Source: Ichthyophonus hoferi (lineage: Eukaryota; Opisthokonta; Ichthyosporea; Ichthyophonida; Ichthyophonidae). From it: a stretch of DNA of 51,440 bases. Within the stretch, counting starts at the first letter, position 1. Each line of letters opens with the position of its first letter. The stretch lies in assembly GCA_002751075.1 (NCBI GenBank), contig NAOQ01000392.1, forward strand, positions 1 to 51,440. Reading direction: 5' to 3'. The notes under the pieces are model-generated. The model ran no database searches. It had not been told where the DNA came from and saw nothing but the letters and a program-made list of their open reading frames with translations. A program made the position numbers and the translations under genes. Below, piece after piece: positions 1 through 12,162 of the stretch.

Positions 1-117
1 TACTCTATACCCTATAATATATACCCTATACTCTATACCCTATAATATATACCCTATAATATATACCCTATAATATATACCCTATAATATATACCCTATA
101 ATATATACCCTATACTA
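1..117. repeat. 14-bp AT-rich tandem repeat at the left edge
   Basis: About eight copies of a 14-bp unit of the form CCCTATAATATATA, some reading CCCTATACTCTATA. It lies downstream of exon 8 of the minus-strand gene that leaves the window here, so it is probably intronic. Positions 118-255 are plain AT-rich sequence. Confidence 0.8.
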
Positions 118-255
118 TATGTCAGTACTCTATGCCTCTCACCCCACAACAACCCCACCTCTCCCATAGTAACCTAGTAACCTACAATATTCATGCACGA
201 ATATCAGTCCTTGCCCTATGGTGCTCTCTGTAAGCCTATCTAAATCCTAACCTAC

Positions 256-3200
256 CTGGTGTGTAGCGCACAGCCAAGACCCTCTCCTTCCCAGGGAGGA
301 GTGACAATTGCTCAATCAGATTAGTGTCATCCATGCGGCCACTAGCCCTACCTAACCCTCTCACTCCCTCTATCCCTTCTACCTCTGCCCCGGTGTCATT
401 GGCTAGGTGTATAGACACTCCAGGGGGAAGGTCGTCCCGTGAAATCTCAACATCCTGTAGGAAGGAGCGAGGAAAGACGAATAGAAAAAGTGGAAAAGAC
501 AGGTTATAGATAGTGTGGTTACTAATTGGGTGAATATAGAAGGCGCTAATTCCCTGTCCTAGATGATTGGATACTATATATCTATATATAGATGATGGAT
601 GGCAAGCGACACGTTAATCAATATTAGATTATACTACTACTATTACTTTCTCTGTATGTTTGTCAGTACCGTGGCTGTTTGATAAAACTGGAGTCCTGTG
701 TGTATGTTTTATTGTTATAGTTTCCCCCAGGGGCCACCACTCCTTGGTTATGACATATGTATACCTTTCAACCTCATCTTACCATTGTATCATCAATTGC
801 ATTACGTAAGGTTAGTAATTTCTCTGCCACCATGCCTCCGTAACACTCGCCAAAATCCAGTGTGTCATTATCACTGACCTGTTCGGGTATAGTAGGTATA
901 GTAGGTATAGTAGGTATAGTAGGTATAGTAAGTATAGTAGATATAGTAAGTATAATAGGTATAGTAGGTATAGTAAGTATAGTAGATATAGTAAGTATAA
1001 TAGGTATAGTAGGTATAGTAGTATAGTAAGTATAGTAAGCATAGTATGTATAGTACGTATAGTACGTATAGTAGGTATGGGATAATACCGTATAATATTA
1101 TATCATATAATATTCTATGGTATATTTTTTTATTATATCAGATATAACATGATATAATACCATACAATATCATATAATATCATACCACCATATCATATCG
1201 CAATATATCATAACATAACATATTGTATTGTATTATATCCTAAACTATTACATTATACCATATCCTAACCTATCTTATCATATCATACCATATTATACCA
1301 TATCATATCACACCATATCATGCCATATTATACCATATCATATCATACCATATCATATCATACCATATCATATCATACCATATCATATCATATCATATCA
1401 TATCATATCATACCATATCATATCATACCATATCATACCATATCGTGCCATACCATATTATACCATATCATATCGTACTATATTGTACTATATTGTATCA
1501 TATTCTAACTTATCACATCATACCCTATCCTAACTTATCCTATCATATCATACAATATCATACCATACCATACCATACCATATTGTATCCTAACCCACTC
1601 TATCATATCATAACCATAACAAGACATAATGACCCTACCCAGAGAGCATTAGCCCTAGGCTGGGCCACCACAGCCGTGTGTATAGTCATAGTCTCTACAT
1701 TTCGGGGATCCCTTGTGTTTTCTATCTGCACTGTAACCTTTTGTTGGCCCACCTGTCCTCCTCCCATTGCATGAATATCATGTTTATAGATAGTCCATAT
1801 ACGGTTATATATCATATCCTTATACATACTCATCATTCTCGTCCGATTGGTCTACAATATATAACATGCGTTACCCCTTTATAACTCTCATATGTACTCA
1901 ACACCACATTGAGAGACATACAGAGATACAGTAGAGACATGCATAATATAGGAAAGACATGGATAAATATAATAAAGGTAATAAATAATGTGTATTAATA
2001 ATACTATCTGACCAATCTCTGAGCATGGATAAATATAAATATATATAAGGTATATTATAATACTACACAAAACACTTTTTGAAGCTGTATAGAAAAAAAA
2101 TGTGCCTATAGCATACAAGCAAATATTGGCACCCACCAATAGTATATATTAGTTAATAGTATATTATAACTAGCAGCATCTGTATATGCCTATGATTGAT
2201 AATGTGCATATATATATATATAGCAATTATTAATAATATATCATATATAATATTAATGAATAGAATGTATATCCCAATAAACCAGACATATAATAGTCGA
2301 TGGTCTACAACCATGCATCCGCACTGACCTCCTTAGGTCGGAAGGTCAATCTAATAGGGAAATGAGAGAAGCCCTTTACAGTTTTGATCTCTGTCTTAGG
2401 TCGTATAGGGAACCCTGTGTCATATTCAGAAAACTCCAAGGGATTGGCCTGTACATGATTTTAATTGTGTTAATAAACCAATGGGTAGCCTCTGTTAATC
2501 TGTTCTTGTTCTTTATCAACCGCTCATGTTCTCTTATGATGGTGGTCTCCTTAGTACTATGACGTCATCTCTCTATCGATACATCCCTATTTCGCACACT
2601 CCTTCTACACTATACTTTCATTTTTCAGCCTTCAGCACCAACCATATAGACCTGGTAGGAGATGGATTATAGACAGGTAACCTATACCTGTGTAGAGTCA
2701 CAGTTAATGGTGAACTCCAGAGGAAAAGCTGAGCAATTCCACACAGTAAAGTCCTTGGCATAGACCTCCCTTACAGTACACCCATCAAACTCCAACTCTT
2801 TCTCGGCCACATCTACACGCATCACAGACCGACACACGACACTGCTGAGGCGGATGACTGTGGACTGGAGGACCTCCCCATCTAGGAGGTACCAATATAT
2901 GTAGGAGAGGGAAGGGAGAGGGAAGTGGGTATAGTTGGTGCAATGTTTAATACATTTAGGGTATATACGCATTGGCTTACATGCAAATAAAAAAACATAT
3001 ATGTGAAACTATGTGATATGATGTGATACTATATTGTATGATATGGTATGATATATGATACGATATAATATGCTATAATGTAGTACGATATGGTATGGTA
3101 GGGTAGGGTATGATATAATATGTTGCGATATAATATGCTATGCTATAGTATGATATGGTATGGTAGGGTAGGGTATGAAACAATATGTTACGATATAATG

Positions 3201-5047
3201 TGATGTAACTTAATACAATACACTACAATACACTACAATATAATACAATCTAATATAATATGTATTAAATAGAAAGCCTGCCCATACTCAAAAATAATCA
3301 TATACTATCAATTACAACACAGTCCAGGCACCTTTAACCCCATACCTACAGTCCTTCTACTATAACATACCTATATCACTAGTTACATACCTCCAAATAC
3401 CCCTTTCCTGGTGCCAATCAGTGTGATCTTCCCATTAATATCGAATGATTTGTAAGATTCATCACGTGGTCCCCGGGCATCATCCTGGGGAGATAGTACC
3501 TTATGACTATCAATATCTTGATTGGGCAGAAAGACAAGAACTGCGGCCCCCACCAATGGGTGTGAGTATAAGGCATGGGTAGATACAGTATAATACCTAT
3601 AATATAATACATACAATATAATGGATATAGTATAGTGTATATAAGTTTCAGTAGATATCATGTATACATTAAGTGGCTTTTATTGGACATGGGTTTAGTA
3701 GTATATGTGTCCAGTTATGGAATGATAATCGCACACTTATGTGTGGTTGGTATACACTATACACTACACACTATAAATCATATACTATACACTATGCACT
3801 CTATATTATACACTATATATTATACACTATACACAATAAACTATACGTCATATGCTATATCGTATGTCCTATCATATACCCTCTACACCATAGCGCCTCC
3901 ATCCGCCATTACAAACACTATACATCCACCTACCTACATCCTGTGAGGCCAGAGAATCAATCTCTACCCTATCCACATAGCATACTAGATTAAACAATTC
4001 ATTCACATATGGCCCGTATGATAGTACTGTATTTTCCGGTAGGTTGGAGTTGACTGTCTGGAAGCCTAGCTGACCCCCTAAATTACTCTTCAGTCTTACT
4101 AGGATAGGACTATTTGTTATATTTTGGATCTTGAACCTGTAGCAATCATACGTTTAGTTGGTGTTTCACTACACTTTCAATCTTTTATTCTTTAGCTCTC
4201 ATTGGATGCAGTCGGTTGAATATATATAAAGTAGAGATAGTGTGGATATTATTGGTAGTGTAACAGATATTTAGGTGTAAATTATAGTATTCGCTATAAG
4301 TCTGATTAAAAGGAAAAAACTGATATGTTATTTAAGGTGGATATATTTGATGTGTGCATTCATACGAATAAGTAGGTGTTTGCATATCTGTATATATGCA
4401 TGTATGTATGTATGTATTATATAGACCTGCAGTAGTAGCTAAACACAAACATCCAGATTCCCTTTCATTCAAGTAAAATAATTTATCTGTATCTCTACTA
4501 CAATGTTAATTATACCTAAGTACTCGTAGATATACATGCATAAATATATATATATATATATCTGTTTCCCCTTACACGTATTTTCTCATCCATTATTCTT
4601 CTTCCCCCCCCACCCTCTTCCTCCTTACTCTCTCTCTCTAACTTTCGCCTACTATGTTAGGCTCCCTCCTATACTTTTACTATTTTTTTATTTTCACTTT
4701 GTTTTCTTTTTAGTTTATTTATTTCTTCTCTTCTCTTTCATTATTTGCTAATACAACTACCTCATTCTCTCATTAAGCAATAACATCACTCTCATGTCCT
4801 CTCCTCTCCTCCTTCTATCCCTCAACCTCCTTCCCATCCCTACCAGATCATAAATTGCCTACCTTCTCAAAACATGTATGCCATTTAACACCACATTATT
4901 CAGGGCAATACGGTTGCCGTCTATATTCGTTGTAAACAACACAGGTGTATCCAAGGAAGAATTACTATGATGGTGATGATGATGTTTGCGTGGTGTACCC
5001 AATACTGGTCGAGTTACTAAAGATTTGGACAAGGATTTTTCCGCCAT
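256..5047 (-). CDS. Multi-exon Ig-fold (ASH/MSP-like) fungal protein, 3' end missing
   Basis: Rebuilt minus-strand exons: 5047-4863, 4136-3934, 3540-3391, 2881-2688, 2448-2329, 1752-1639, 878-783 and 454-256, giving about 420 residues. Every junction keeps phase; donors are GTAGGC, GTAGGT, GTATGT, GTATAG, GTCAGT, GTAGGG, GTAAGA and GTAGGT. The start is the ATG at 5047 (MAEKSLSKS). Residues 22-27 are six histidines. Several stretches look like successive beta-sandwich modules: NSPILVRLKSNLGGQLGF (about 70-87), DVVLVFLP (about 127-134), CRSVMRVDVAEKELEFDGC then KDFTVWN (about 199-230), LEFSEYDTGFPI (about 248-259), FSHFPIRLTFRPKE (about 271-284) and NDTLDFGECYGG (about 326-337). The FD.C/FGEC and F.VWN.S patterns resemble ASH/MSP (Hydin-like) domains. 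I recall the same motif order in uncharacterised proteins of early-diverging fungi but cannot name the family. No enzyme motif or membrane segment is visible. Exon structure is secure; function is unknown. Confidence 0.85.
886..1078. repeat. 9-bp minisatellite inside an intron
   Basis: Roughly twenty copies of GGTATAGTA, with some variants. On the transcribed minus strand the unit is TACTATACC. The array ends 6 bases from the AG acceptor (879-880) of the exon at 878-783 in the Ig-fold gene. The (Leu-Leu-Tyr)n open frame across it is a by-product of the repeat. Confidence 0.9.
1081..1610. repeat. CATATCATAC-type microsatellite
   Basis: A long degenerate array of CATATCATAC/CATATCATAT units, densest at 1270-1480. 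It fills most of the same 760-base intron (879-1638). Tyr/His/Ile-rich open frames here are artefacts of the 5- and 10-bp periodicity. Confidence 0.9.
3000..3260. repeat. GATATGGTATGATATAATATG microsatellite
   Basis: Degenerate units of the type GATATGGTATG/GATATAATATG. They lie inside the intron 2882-3390 of the Ig-fold gene. A related CACTATACACTATA array occupies 3755-3860 in the next intron (3541-3933). Confidence 0.8.
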
Positions 5048-5866
5048 GATTGATGTCTATACTCCTATTAACACTTTACTGTGTTCAATGAATAAATAAA
5101 GAGGACATGATTGAAGTAATGTTGCTTGTGAAGTAGACTAAATAGAGATATATAACATAACTGGATTCACTACAAATAACATGTGGCTATAGGAATAATT
5201 CTTAGGCGTGAATATAAAACCAACAGAGAAATAAAGACCTTATTTCCGTAAAGAATCCTTTTGCCATATCCTTATGTAGATATAAATATACAGTATAGGT
5301 ATATGAATCAATATATATATATATATATATATATATAGTGCTATCTTTTGTGTATCTAATAATGTATAATAGACGTTGTTGATCTACTGTTTTATAATAT
5401 ATGATGAGCCGCGTCACAATGTGTCGGTCCATACAAATTGATTGATTTAATAGTATTATTTCTATATTATATTATATTCATATATATATTATAGTTTAAT
5501 AGTAATATTACTATACTATTTCTATTTAGATCGTAGTTTAATAATAATAATACTCTATTATTTCTATCTATATTATAGTTTAATAATAATATTACTGTTA
5601 TTTCTATATATATATTATAGTTTAATAATAATATTGCTATATTACTATCTTATCTCTATCCTTATCTCTATCTTTATTATAGTCAAATCGTAATATTTCT
5701 ATCACACAGTTTCCCTCTAAAGAATTTACCCTAATTAGACGTATATACTTAGTACTGCCAATCACCTACTTCTTCATCGTCTACCACCACAACAACTTCT
5801 AACAATATCTCCTAATAAACCTACCAGTGCATACACATAAGCGGACTTTATGCTATGTATATGTTG
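5048..5866. other. Intergenic, upstream of the Ig-fold gene
   Basis: AT-rich DNA that should hold the promoter of the minus-strand gene starting at 5047. It contains a (TA)n run at 5310-5336 and several diverged copies of a unit resembling TTTCTATATATATTATAGTT at 5450-5690. I see no coding region. Confidence 0.5.
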
Positions 5867-6140
5867 TGTCAAATATAGCTACACATAACATAGGAAAAGT
5901 ATTCATAGTTATAAGACTCAAATTAATTAACGCTGGGTTCTGAAGTTTTCTAGAAGTATATAATATTATATTTGGAAATTATAAAAAGGTTTTGGGCGAC
6001 ACAAATTAGATACTCTTGATTCTGTAGTGATATTGAATAAAGACTATATAGTTAGTTTTTATTTTAAGTTCTCTACTTGCAATAGTCGGCTGTCATCCTG
6101 AACATGGGTGAAATAATTATTACACAAAGTTGAAATCGAG
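5867..6140 (+). mobile_element. Solo LTR, family A, copy 1
   Basis: A sequence of roughly 270 bp that opens with TGTCAAATATAG. It has homologues at 6388-6639, 37676-37942, 40356-40624 and 50489-50630. Shared blocks include CTGGGTTCTGAAG, ACTCTTGATTCTG, an AATAAAGAC polyadenylation-like motif, GCAATAGTCGGCTGTCA and a tail like GGCTGAAATCAACA. TG...CA ends and a size of 250-270 bp fit a fungal LTR-retrotransposon LTR. No internal coding region is attached. It is an old, decayed fossil, and its right boundary is approximate. Confidence 0.7.
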
Positions 6141-6387
6141 CTCTGGCACTATGTGCTCTCTAACTACACAAACCAACCACACCTTGCACCAGACCTGTAC
6201 ACCAAAAGGTAAGGTTTCAGACTCTGGGTCATGTATTATACATGGTAAATAACTCTCTGATCCCACCAATCCCCAAAGTCAGAGCGGAATAAACTCCGAA
6301 AATTTACTGACATTTGAAAGCCCCTCTCCCAGCTACCAACATCTATCGTGAACTTGGTGTTACAAAGACAATCAAGACGGTTAAATT
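6141..6387. other. Spacer between two solo LTRs
   Basis: About 250 bases of non-repetitive sequence between family A copies 1 and 2, with no frame or motif I recognise. Copy 2 has its own target-site duplication, so this is more likely flanking DNA than an element interior. Confidence 0.4.
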
Positions 6388-6639
6388 TGCCAAGTATATC
6401 TAGATATGCAGCATAGACAAAGCAACCATAGTTACCGTTATCTAATTAATATTGGGTTCTGAGGTATTCTATATATAAAATGTTAGATTTAGAAAGTGTA
6501 AAAAAGTTTTGAGGTATATGGACTCTTGATTCGGTAGTGATATTGAATGAAGACTAACATTTTCATCCTAAATTCTCTGATTAGTTGGCTGTCACCCTGT
6601 GCGTGAATGAGATAATTGCTACACAGGCTGAAATCAACA
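6388..6639 (+). mobile_element. Solo LTR, family A, copy 2, with 5-bp target duplication
   Basis: A 252-bp LTR with TG...CA ends, bounded exactly by AAATT at 6383-6387 and AAATT at 6640-6644. A 5-bp duplication is what LTR-retrotransposon integrases make, so these boundaries define the family. The lack of an internal region marks it as a solo LTR left by recombination. It is diverged from the other copies, so old. Confidence 0.85.
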
Positions 6640-7906
6640 AAATTCACCGCAATTGTCTATGTAAATATGGGGTGTTACCTGGAAATACCGAGAAAGCTGG
6701 TGTCTCGTTATAGACCTATTATTGTTCAAAGATTATCTAAAGACAAAGAAGAAATGTATATACTAGTATATGTCAGCTCTAACCAATCCAGATTCACGTA
6801 TGCGCATAATTAATTATATTATCATTATACAGATTGATTTATTTTCAAAACAGCCTAATGATACTAGCATTGCTTTGCGCACAAATTGTAGTCTCCTATC
6901 ATACAGTGATTGTGTGGATGACTTTCTCCTACATGCCCAGTTTTCTTCGCCGAGGAAGCTACAAGTATCGTTTAGATACATACTACACTGGGGAAAGTAG
7001 GTCAAAACTACACGACAATATTTATTAGTAATTGCATACTACGTATATTAATATAATGAGCCAACACTTAGATACTTGCTTCAGTTATACTAAAAGCTTG
7101 GAGTTAAGTGTGATTACCAGAGAACTATTAAAATTAACTTCAAACTCAATAAGCCATTAAATAATTTTTTATTTATCTACCTTTTCCTATCATATCTACA
7201 TGCGGAAATTTCATTTATGTTGCTCCTATGTAATAAATAAGTACATACATATTTCCTGTGATATGTGAATTAGTACAAAGAACGTCAAGCATCGGTGGCT
7301 GTTCTTATTGGACAATTAAATACTAACCAACACTCGAGGTCAATGCTTTAATCTGCCTCCTCAAACAATTTAATGTATAGGTTAGGAAAAAGTAGTTAAT
7401 TACATGAACATAGGCCTCTATAAATAGACTAATGGTCTAGCTAGAAACAGCTATGACATTCAACAAATGATATACATATGTATGGCAATCTACTTGGCGA
7501 TAGGCTGAAACGAGCTCGAGGGGACTATGACAAAGATTTTATCAGATGACATAATGAATGATCAATCACACCAACAAAACGTAACATACAACAGTATCAT
7601 CTAGGCCCTATACATGGGGTGCTATATATGGTCGTGGTAAGTTGGAACTGATATGAGCTCGATTATTAAACATGGCATTATGATCATGTCAATCCTTTCA
7701 AAAAAGACACTTGGCGAGAAGAATAATATAATTGGCTCGTTCTTAAGAAATTCCCTCTGGAAAAGTACAAAAAAGAGCGAGTGGCGTGATACAGCAGAAA
7801 ACATATAATACAGTACAATACACATATGCGTGCAAAAAAAAACAATCAGAACAACCATAACAAAATACTACATCGATGGATGGGACCCTAGCCTTTAGTG
7901 TCCTTC
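6640..7906. other. Intergenic, 3' side of the V-ATPase gene
   Basis: Unique AT-rich sequence. Open frames of 60-78 codons overlap on both strands with no recognisable domain and look like chance. The part near 7600-7906 is downstream of the V-ATPase stop and should include its 3' UTR. Confidence 0.5.
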
Positions 7907-10314
7907 TTATATTTTAAGGCAGCTACCAGATGCCTTAGAAGAAAGAATAAGCGCCACAATCATGCCGTAAAGACCTAGGACTTCAGCGAAAATCAAAATC
8001 AAAATCATTCCCACGAACAGACGGGGTTGTTGAGCGGTTCCTCTCACACCGCTGTCACCTACAATTCCAATAGCAAAGCCAGCAGCCAAACCAGACAAAC
8101 CTACACTGAGACCAGCGGCCAAATCGTTCATACTCCTATAAAATGTGGTGTGAGGTTATAATAAGTGATGTGTACGTATGCATGCATAGTGAATAGTGAG
8201 TGGTATGGATAATAGTAATATATATATATGGCTTCTTGTTTACATGTATGTGTATTTGAATGTGTAGGAACATATAATAAATGGCACACCCACCTCTCAC
8301 ATGCACAGACATATATACCCATGTAAGAAACTACAGCAAGCATGGGTAATCTAATGCAAAAAAAGACAAGTGTATATGAGGATAAATAAGAAAACACCGA
8401 GCAAAGGCAGCAAAGGGATAAGACCGGGAAAAAAGAAAAACAGACGAACTATCTGCTAAAGATATAGATAGGTCACGCCAAATCATTGATGGAAATCGTG
8501 GGTAAAAAGCACTAGATATGGAACGGAAAAAGGTTGCGGGGCTGGAAAAATAATATGTATATAGATGGAAATAAAAGCAAATATGAAAACACGGCGCAAG
8601 GAAACATTCAGAGTATGTGTAAGGAAAAAATAAATTGCATGTGTGAACAAGTGATGATAAAAACAGGAATCATTCTGTGCTGTGTATCATAAGAAAGATA
8701 TGGAGGGGGGGCAAAGAAGAGATCTAATAGATAGAATGCATAATAATGAAATAGGAAGATTTAAAAAAAAACAACGAAGAGAAACAGATAAAAATGCTCG
8801 CTATAATCCCTTGATGTCTCTTCCCCTGCCAGTTATTAGGGAATTGGCAAAAGAAAATAACAAAGAATCATGTGGGCTTATAAAATAAAATTAGGGTTGT
8901 CTAATACGCCTAGGCTACCAGGGAAAAGAAAAGATGATTACATATAGAGAGATAATACAGAAAAAGAAGGATATAAGGTAGGGGGTGTCAGGGCTATGAC
9001 CCAATGGGATGAGAGATTGGATGATTAATCAAAGACTGAGATGATTAAATCTAATGACTATAGACAGGTAGAAAGGGAGTGTAGTATTGTAGATATATAA
9101 GATGGCCACCACTTACTTGAAAAGAGAATAATCACCCTCCTTCATGCCTTGACCAATCAACACGGCCACCACCAGGCCGTAAATACCAATAATACCAGCC
9201 ATAACTACAGGCACAATGGACTTCATAATCAACTCAGGTCGCATTACTGCCATGGCCGCAATACCAGTACCTGATTTGGCTGTACCATACGCAGCGCCAA
9301 AAGCTGGAGAAGGGAAAGAGGGGTAAGCACTTGGAGAGCGAAGGCGGGGGAAAGGAATACTATGAAAATATATCATCTTAAAAAGAATCTCGACAAAGAA
9401 ATTGTCCCTGTTTGAATTTCGGAATTATCTTACAATACTTGGATATTAATAGTTTATAGAGTAGGGATGGCTAGATAATACATACTGTTTTAAAATTTTA
9501 AGTATATAATGAAGAGAGAAAGAAATGCGTGTTAAGAAGATAATAGCAAAGAGATTAAAAATTAGAAAAATATAAAGAATGGAGAAGGGTAAAATAAAGT
9601 TAGATGGTGAGAAAGGTATTGGAAGAATTTTTTTAAATATAAAGACATTTGGGAAATGACTAAAAGAAATAAGGTTATATATAGAGAGAAAGAGATAAGG
9701 GAAGGAGGGAGTGAATAGATTCAACAAACAACTATACATTAAAAGAAAAAGAAAAAGAAAAACTTAGATATATACATATATATATATATATATTGAGACA
9801 GATTTAGTAAGGTAACCCTGGATAGGAGGGGAAAAAATTAATACAAGAATGAGTTCAGGTAACAACATTGCACATGCGCCATAGTCCGATGAAAATCTGA
9901 AACCTAAACAATGTAAATGTCTAAAACTACGCCTTTGATGACAAGATAAAGAGAATTAGCAATACGGCGGAAATAAACTTTATTGCCTTATATGGAGAAG
10001 GAAAAACTTGAAGAAAGAAAAACTTATAATGCACATTATGTGTGGCTATTCAACGTATTTAAAATAAAGCTATTCCTAAATAACATAATGAAGACATTTA
10101 GTAAGTAAGACACAACGCTGAGTAAAAAACATTCAAAAAAATTTAAAGTGTTACTAGACTACTTCAGACCCAACAAGAAGAAAGGTTATGCAAGTAGAAC
10201 TTAAGAGAAGGAGTAAGAAAAAATACCAGCAAAAACCATGGCGGAGGCGGCACCCATAGCTCCAAAAAAGGGAGCATAGTACGGGCACTTATCGGTATCA
10301 ATGACTCCAGACAT
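7907..10314 (-). CDS. VMA3: V-type H+-ATPase proteolipid subunit c
   Basis: Three minus-strand exons, 10314-10227, 9303-9117 and 8135-7907, total 504 bases and encode 167 residues. Introns are 923 bases (GTATTT...CAG) and 981 bases (GTAAGT...TAG), with phases 1 and 2 matching exactly. The protein begins [18 protein letters not shown], close to the yeast Vma3 N terminus. It contains [59 protein letters not shown] and FAEVLGLYG. It is a four-helix membrane protein of the V0 rotor ring, which carries protons across vacuolar and endosomal membranes. The essential lipid-facing carboxylate is the Glu in FAEVLG (about residue 143). Length and C terminus fit c rather than the longer c'' form. An open frame at 8682-8888 on the other strand lies in the second intron and is not a gene. 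Confidence 0.97.
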
Positions 10315-11999
10315 GTTCGTAGATATTAAAAATTAACTAGAATAGACAAAAGATTTTTAAGTTAGAGCAATGTGTTTCCGATGAACGAAACTGAATGAAG
10401 CGAAGAATAATTTACGGATTATCCTTATATGGTATTAATGATTTAAATAGTTCAGATACATCATTGTATTGGTTAATATTGATCGGCTAACTACATGCGA
10501 CGTGTTGTTTGCCTGATATTTAGGGAATGGATTGTATTTGATAAAATATCTTTATATCTGCCCTCGATTGGTGTTAATGCATTTTATTTGTTATTGTTTA
10601 AAATAATACTTATTATTATTATATTTTAATTATTATTGGCTATTTTATTTTATTTTTGACTTTGTTTTTTGTGTAGAAAATGAAGATATTAGAGTAATTA
10701 TTATACAAGTTCTGCTGCATGCTATTTTACGACCACCAGAAGTCTTCTTAACTATCCAATATAAAGGTGGATCTTATTCAATCAATTAGTCAATCTTAAA
10801 AACGCCTTCCATTCTTACAGTTAACTATCAGATTCAAGAAAAGGATAACATAACATGCAAATTCATATTGTAATACTAGGTGATAAATATACCAATTAAG
10901 GTACATTTTGTTGGAAAATAAACCAAAAATGTTTTAAATGTATTATCCAACAAATCTTTAACCACTGCACAACTTTCGAATTGACCCCGTGTGAGAAGTA
11001 TGACACCAGGCCACTAAAAATAAAATAGGAATACCCTCTATCATTGCAAAACAGACCTTCAAAATATTTATCTCATATAGAGTTAATCATGCAGGCCACC
11101 TTGATGGCTTAATAATAGGTTATAAGTTGTATAAAATTTTCACCATTGATTACTTCTGATAGCCTTGTTAAATTTATGCAAGCTATACATATTGCTCTGA
11201 TGTGTTGGTGGTATTTTCTTGGGTGTTGTTGTCTTAAGTAGTGTTGGCTATGATCTGGAGACTTTGGGTACACCGGTAGTACTGGGGTGGCAACTATAGT
11301 CGATTGGCGCTCTAATCTATTTTTTCTACAGGTGGTCGGGAGCCAAACATTCTATTGCTTGTGTCATTCAGCATAGGATTCAAGATCTTCACCCCCCTGG
11401 TTAATATCAAGTAATAGTAGACGCATCAACAGAGATAAAGATTAATCGAGTCCGAAACCTTGGTGCGCCAGGTTCAAGACTTTGCAGCCTTATTTGTGTA
11501 GCCTTCAATATCTTGCATAACTTATATGTACATCATTGTTAATTATGTTAGTTAGAAGTCACTGTGACCTAGATTGGAAAGAGGTCTGAGTCTAGCTTCT
11601 AAAAATTAAGCCATATATCATTTACACAGGCAATTCGTATCAATTAAATAAGTTCCTATTTGTTAGAACTAAAGCTTCCACTGCAATTGGATGAAAAAAA
11701 AATTCTATATCATAGGAAAAGAATATAATAACAATAATAAGAAACGTTAACAAATGTTTACGACATAAAACAGTAACTTTAATATTACTTGTAAATTATT
11801 ATGTATAGCTATTTTACGTAAAAGTGTTGCTTTGATTCCATTTGTCCCCTTAAACTGAAATAGCCAATAGGCTTCTGTACAAAGTTCCTATTGGTTTTGA
11901 ACTCTAAAATGTCTGTTCTATTGAGTCCAAAATAACTCGCCGGTCATTACTTAAAACAATGTCTAACTGGCTTTCGGTTCTTGATCTTTAAAGATTATT
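10315..11999. other. Upstream of VMA3 and start of the gene-poor tract
   Basis: AT-rich unique DNA. 10315-10600 should contain the VMA3 promoter; CCAAT boxes in reverse orientation (ATTGG) occur near 10470 and 10567. Beyond that I see no coding region or clear repeat. Confidence 0.45.
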
Positions 12000-12162
12000 C
12001 TAATAAACTAGTTGACTTCTTAGTAGCACTATACCACTAAGCCATGGGTAAATAAGAAGAATGTTAACCAACGACTTCCTATTGAACTTTATTACTAGAT
12101 GTAGTATAATCGAATGTATAAATGATAATAATAGAGTAATCTATCTAAGCATAGTTCCAATA
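12000..12162 (+). mobile_element. LTR fragment, family B, truncated
   Basis: This matches the 3' third of the family B LTRs at 13514-13991 and 27059-27536. Shared features are the block around ACCACTAAGCCATG, the ACTTTATTACTAG region and the tail AGTAATCTATCTAAGC...AGTTCCAA. It is a partial, strongly decayed fossil with an approximate left edge. Confidence 0.5.

Noticed and set aside
1-117. Left-edge CCCTATA repeat as a telomere
   Set aside because: The unit is AT-rich and not TTAGGG-like, and it lies next to a gene in what is probably an intron.
175-227. Possible ninth exon of the Ig-fold gene (phase-compatible, starting after CTTACAG on the minus strand)
   Set aside because: It would need an intron of only 28 bases (228-255), and its own donor is ambiguous. 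The true next exon is more likely further left or outside the window.
812-1042. Minus-strand frame of Leu-Leu-Tyr repeats
   Set aside because: Pure product of the 9-bp minisatellite; it overlaps an intron and a real exon in another frame.
1228-1774. Tyr/His/Ile-rich plus-strand frames
   Set aside because: Microsatellite artefacts inside an intron.
7444-7457. GAAACAGCTATGAC, matching part of the M13 reverse primer site
   Set aside because: Only 14 bases match and neither side continues as vector polylinker, so chance is more likely than cloning-vector carry-over.
8682-8888. 68-codon plus-strand frame
   Set aside because: Lies in the second intron of VMA3 and is Lys/Asn/Arg-rich as expected for A-rich DNA; no domain.
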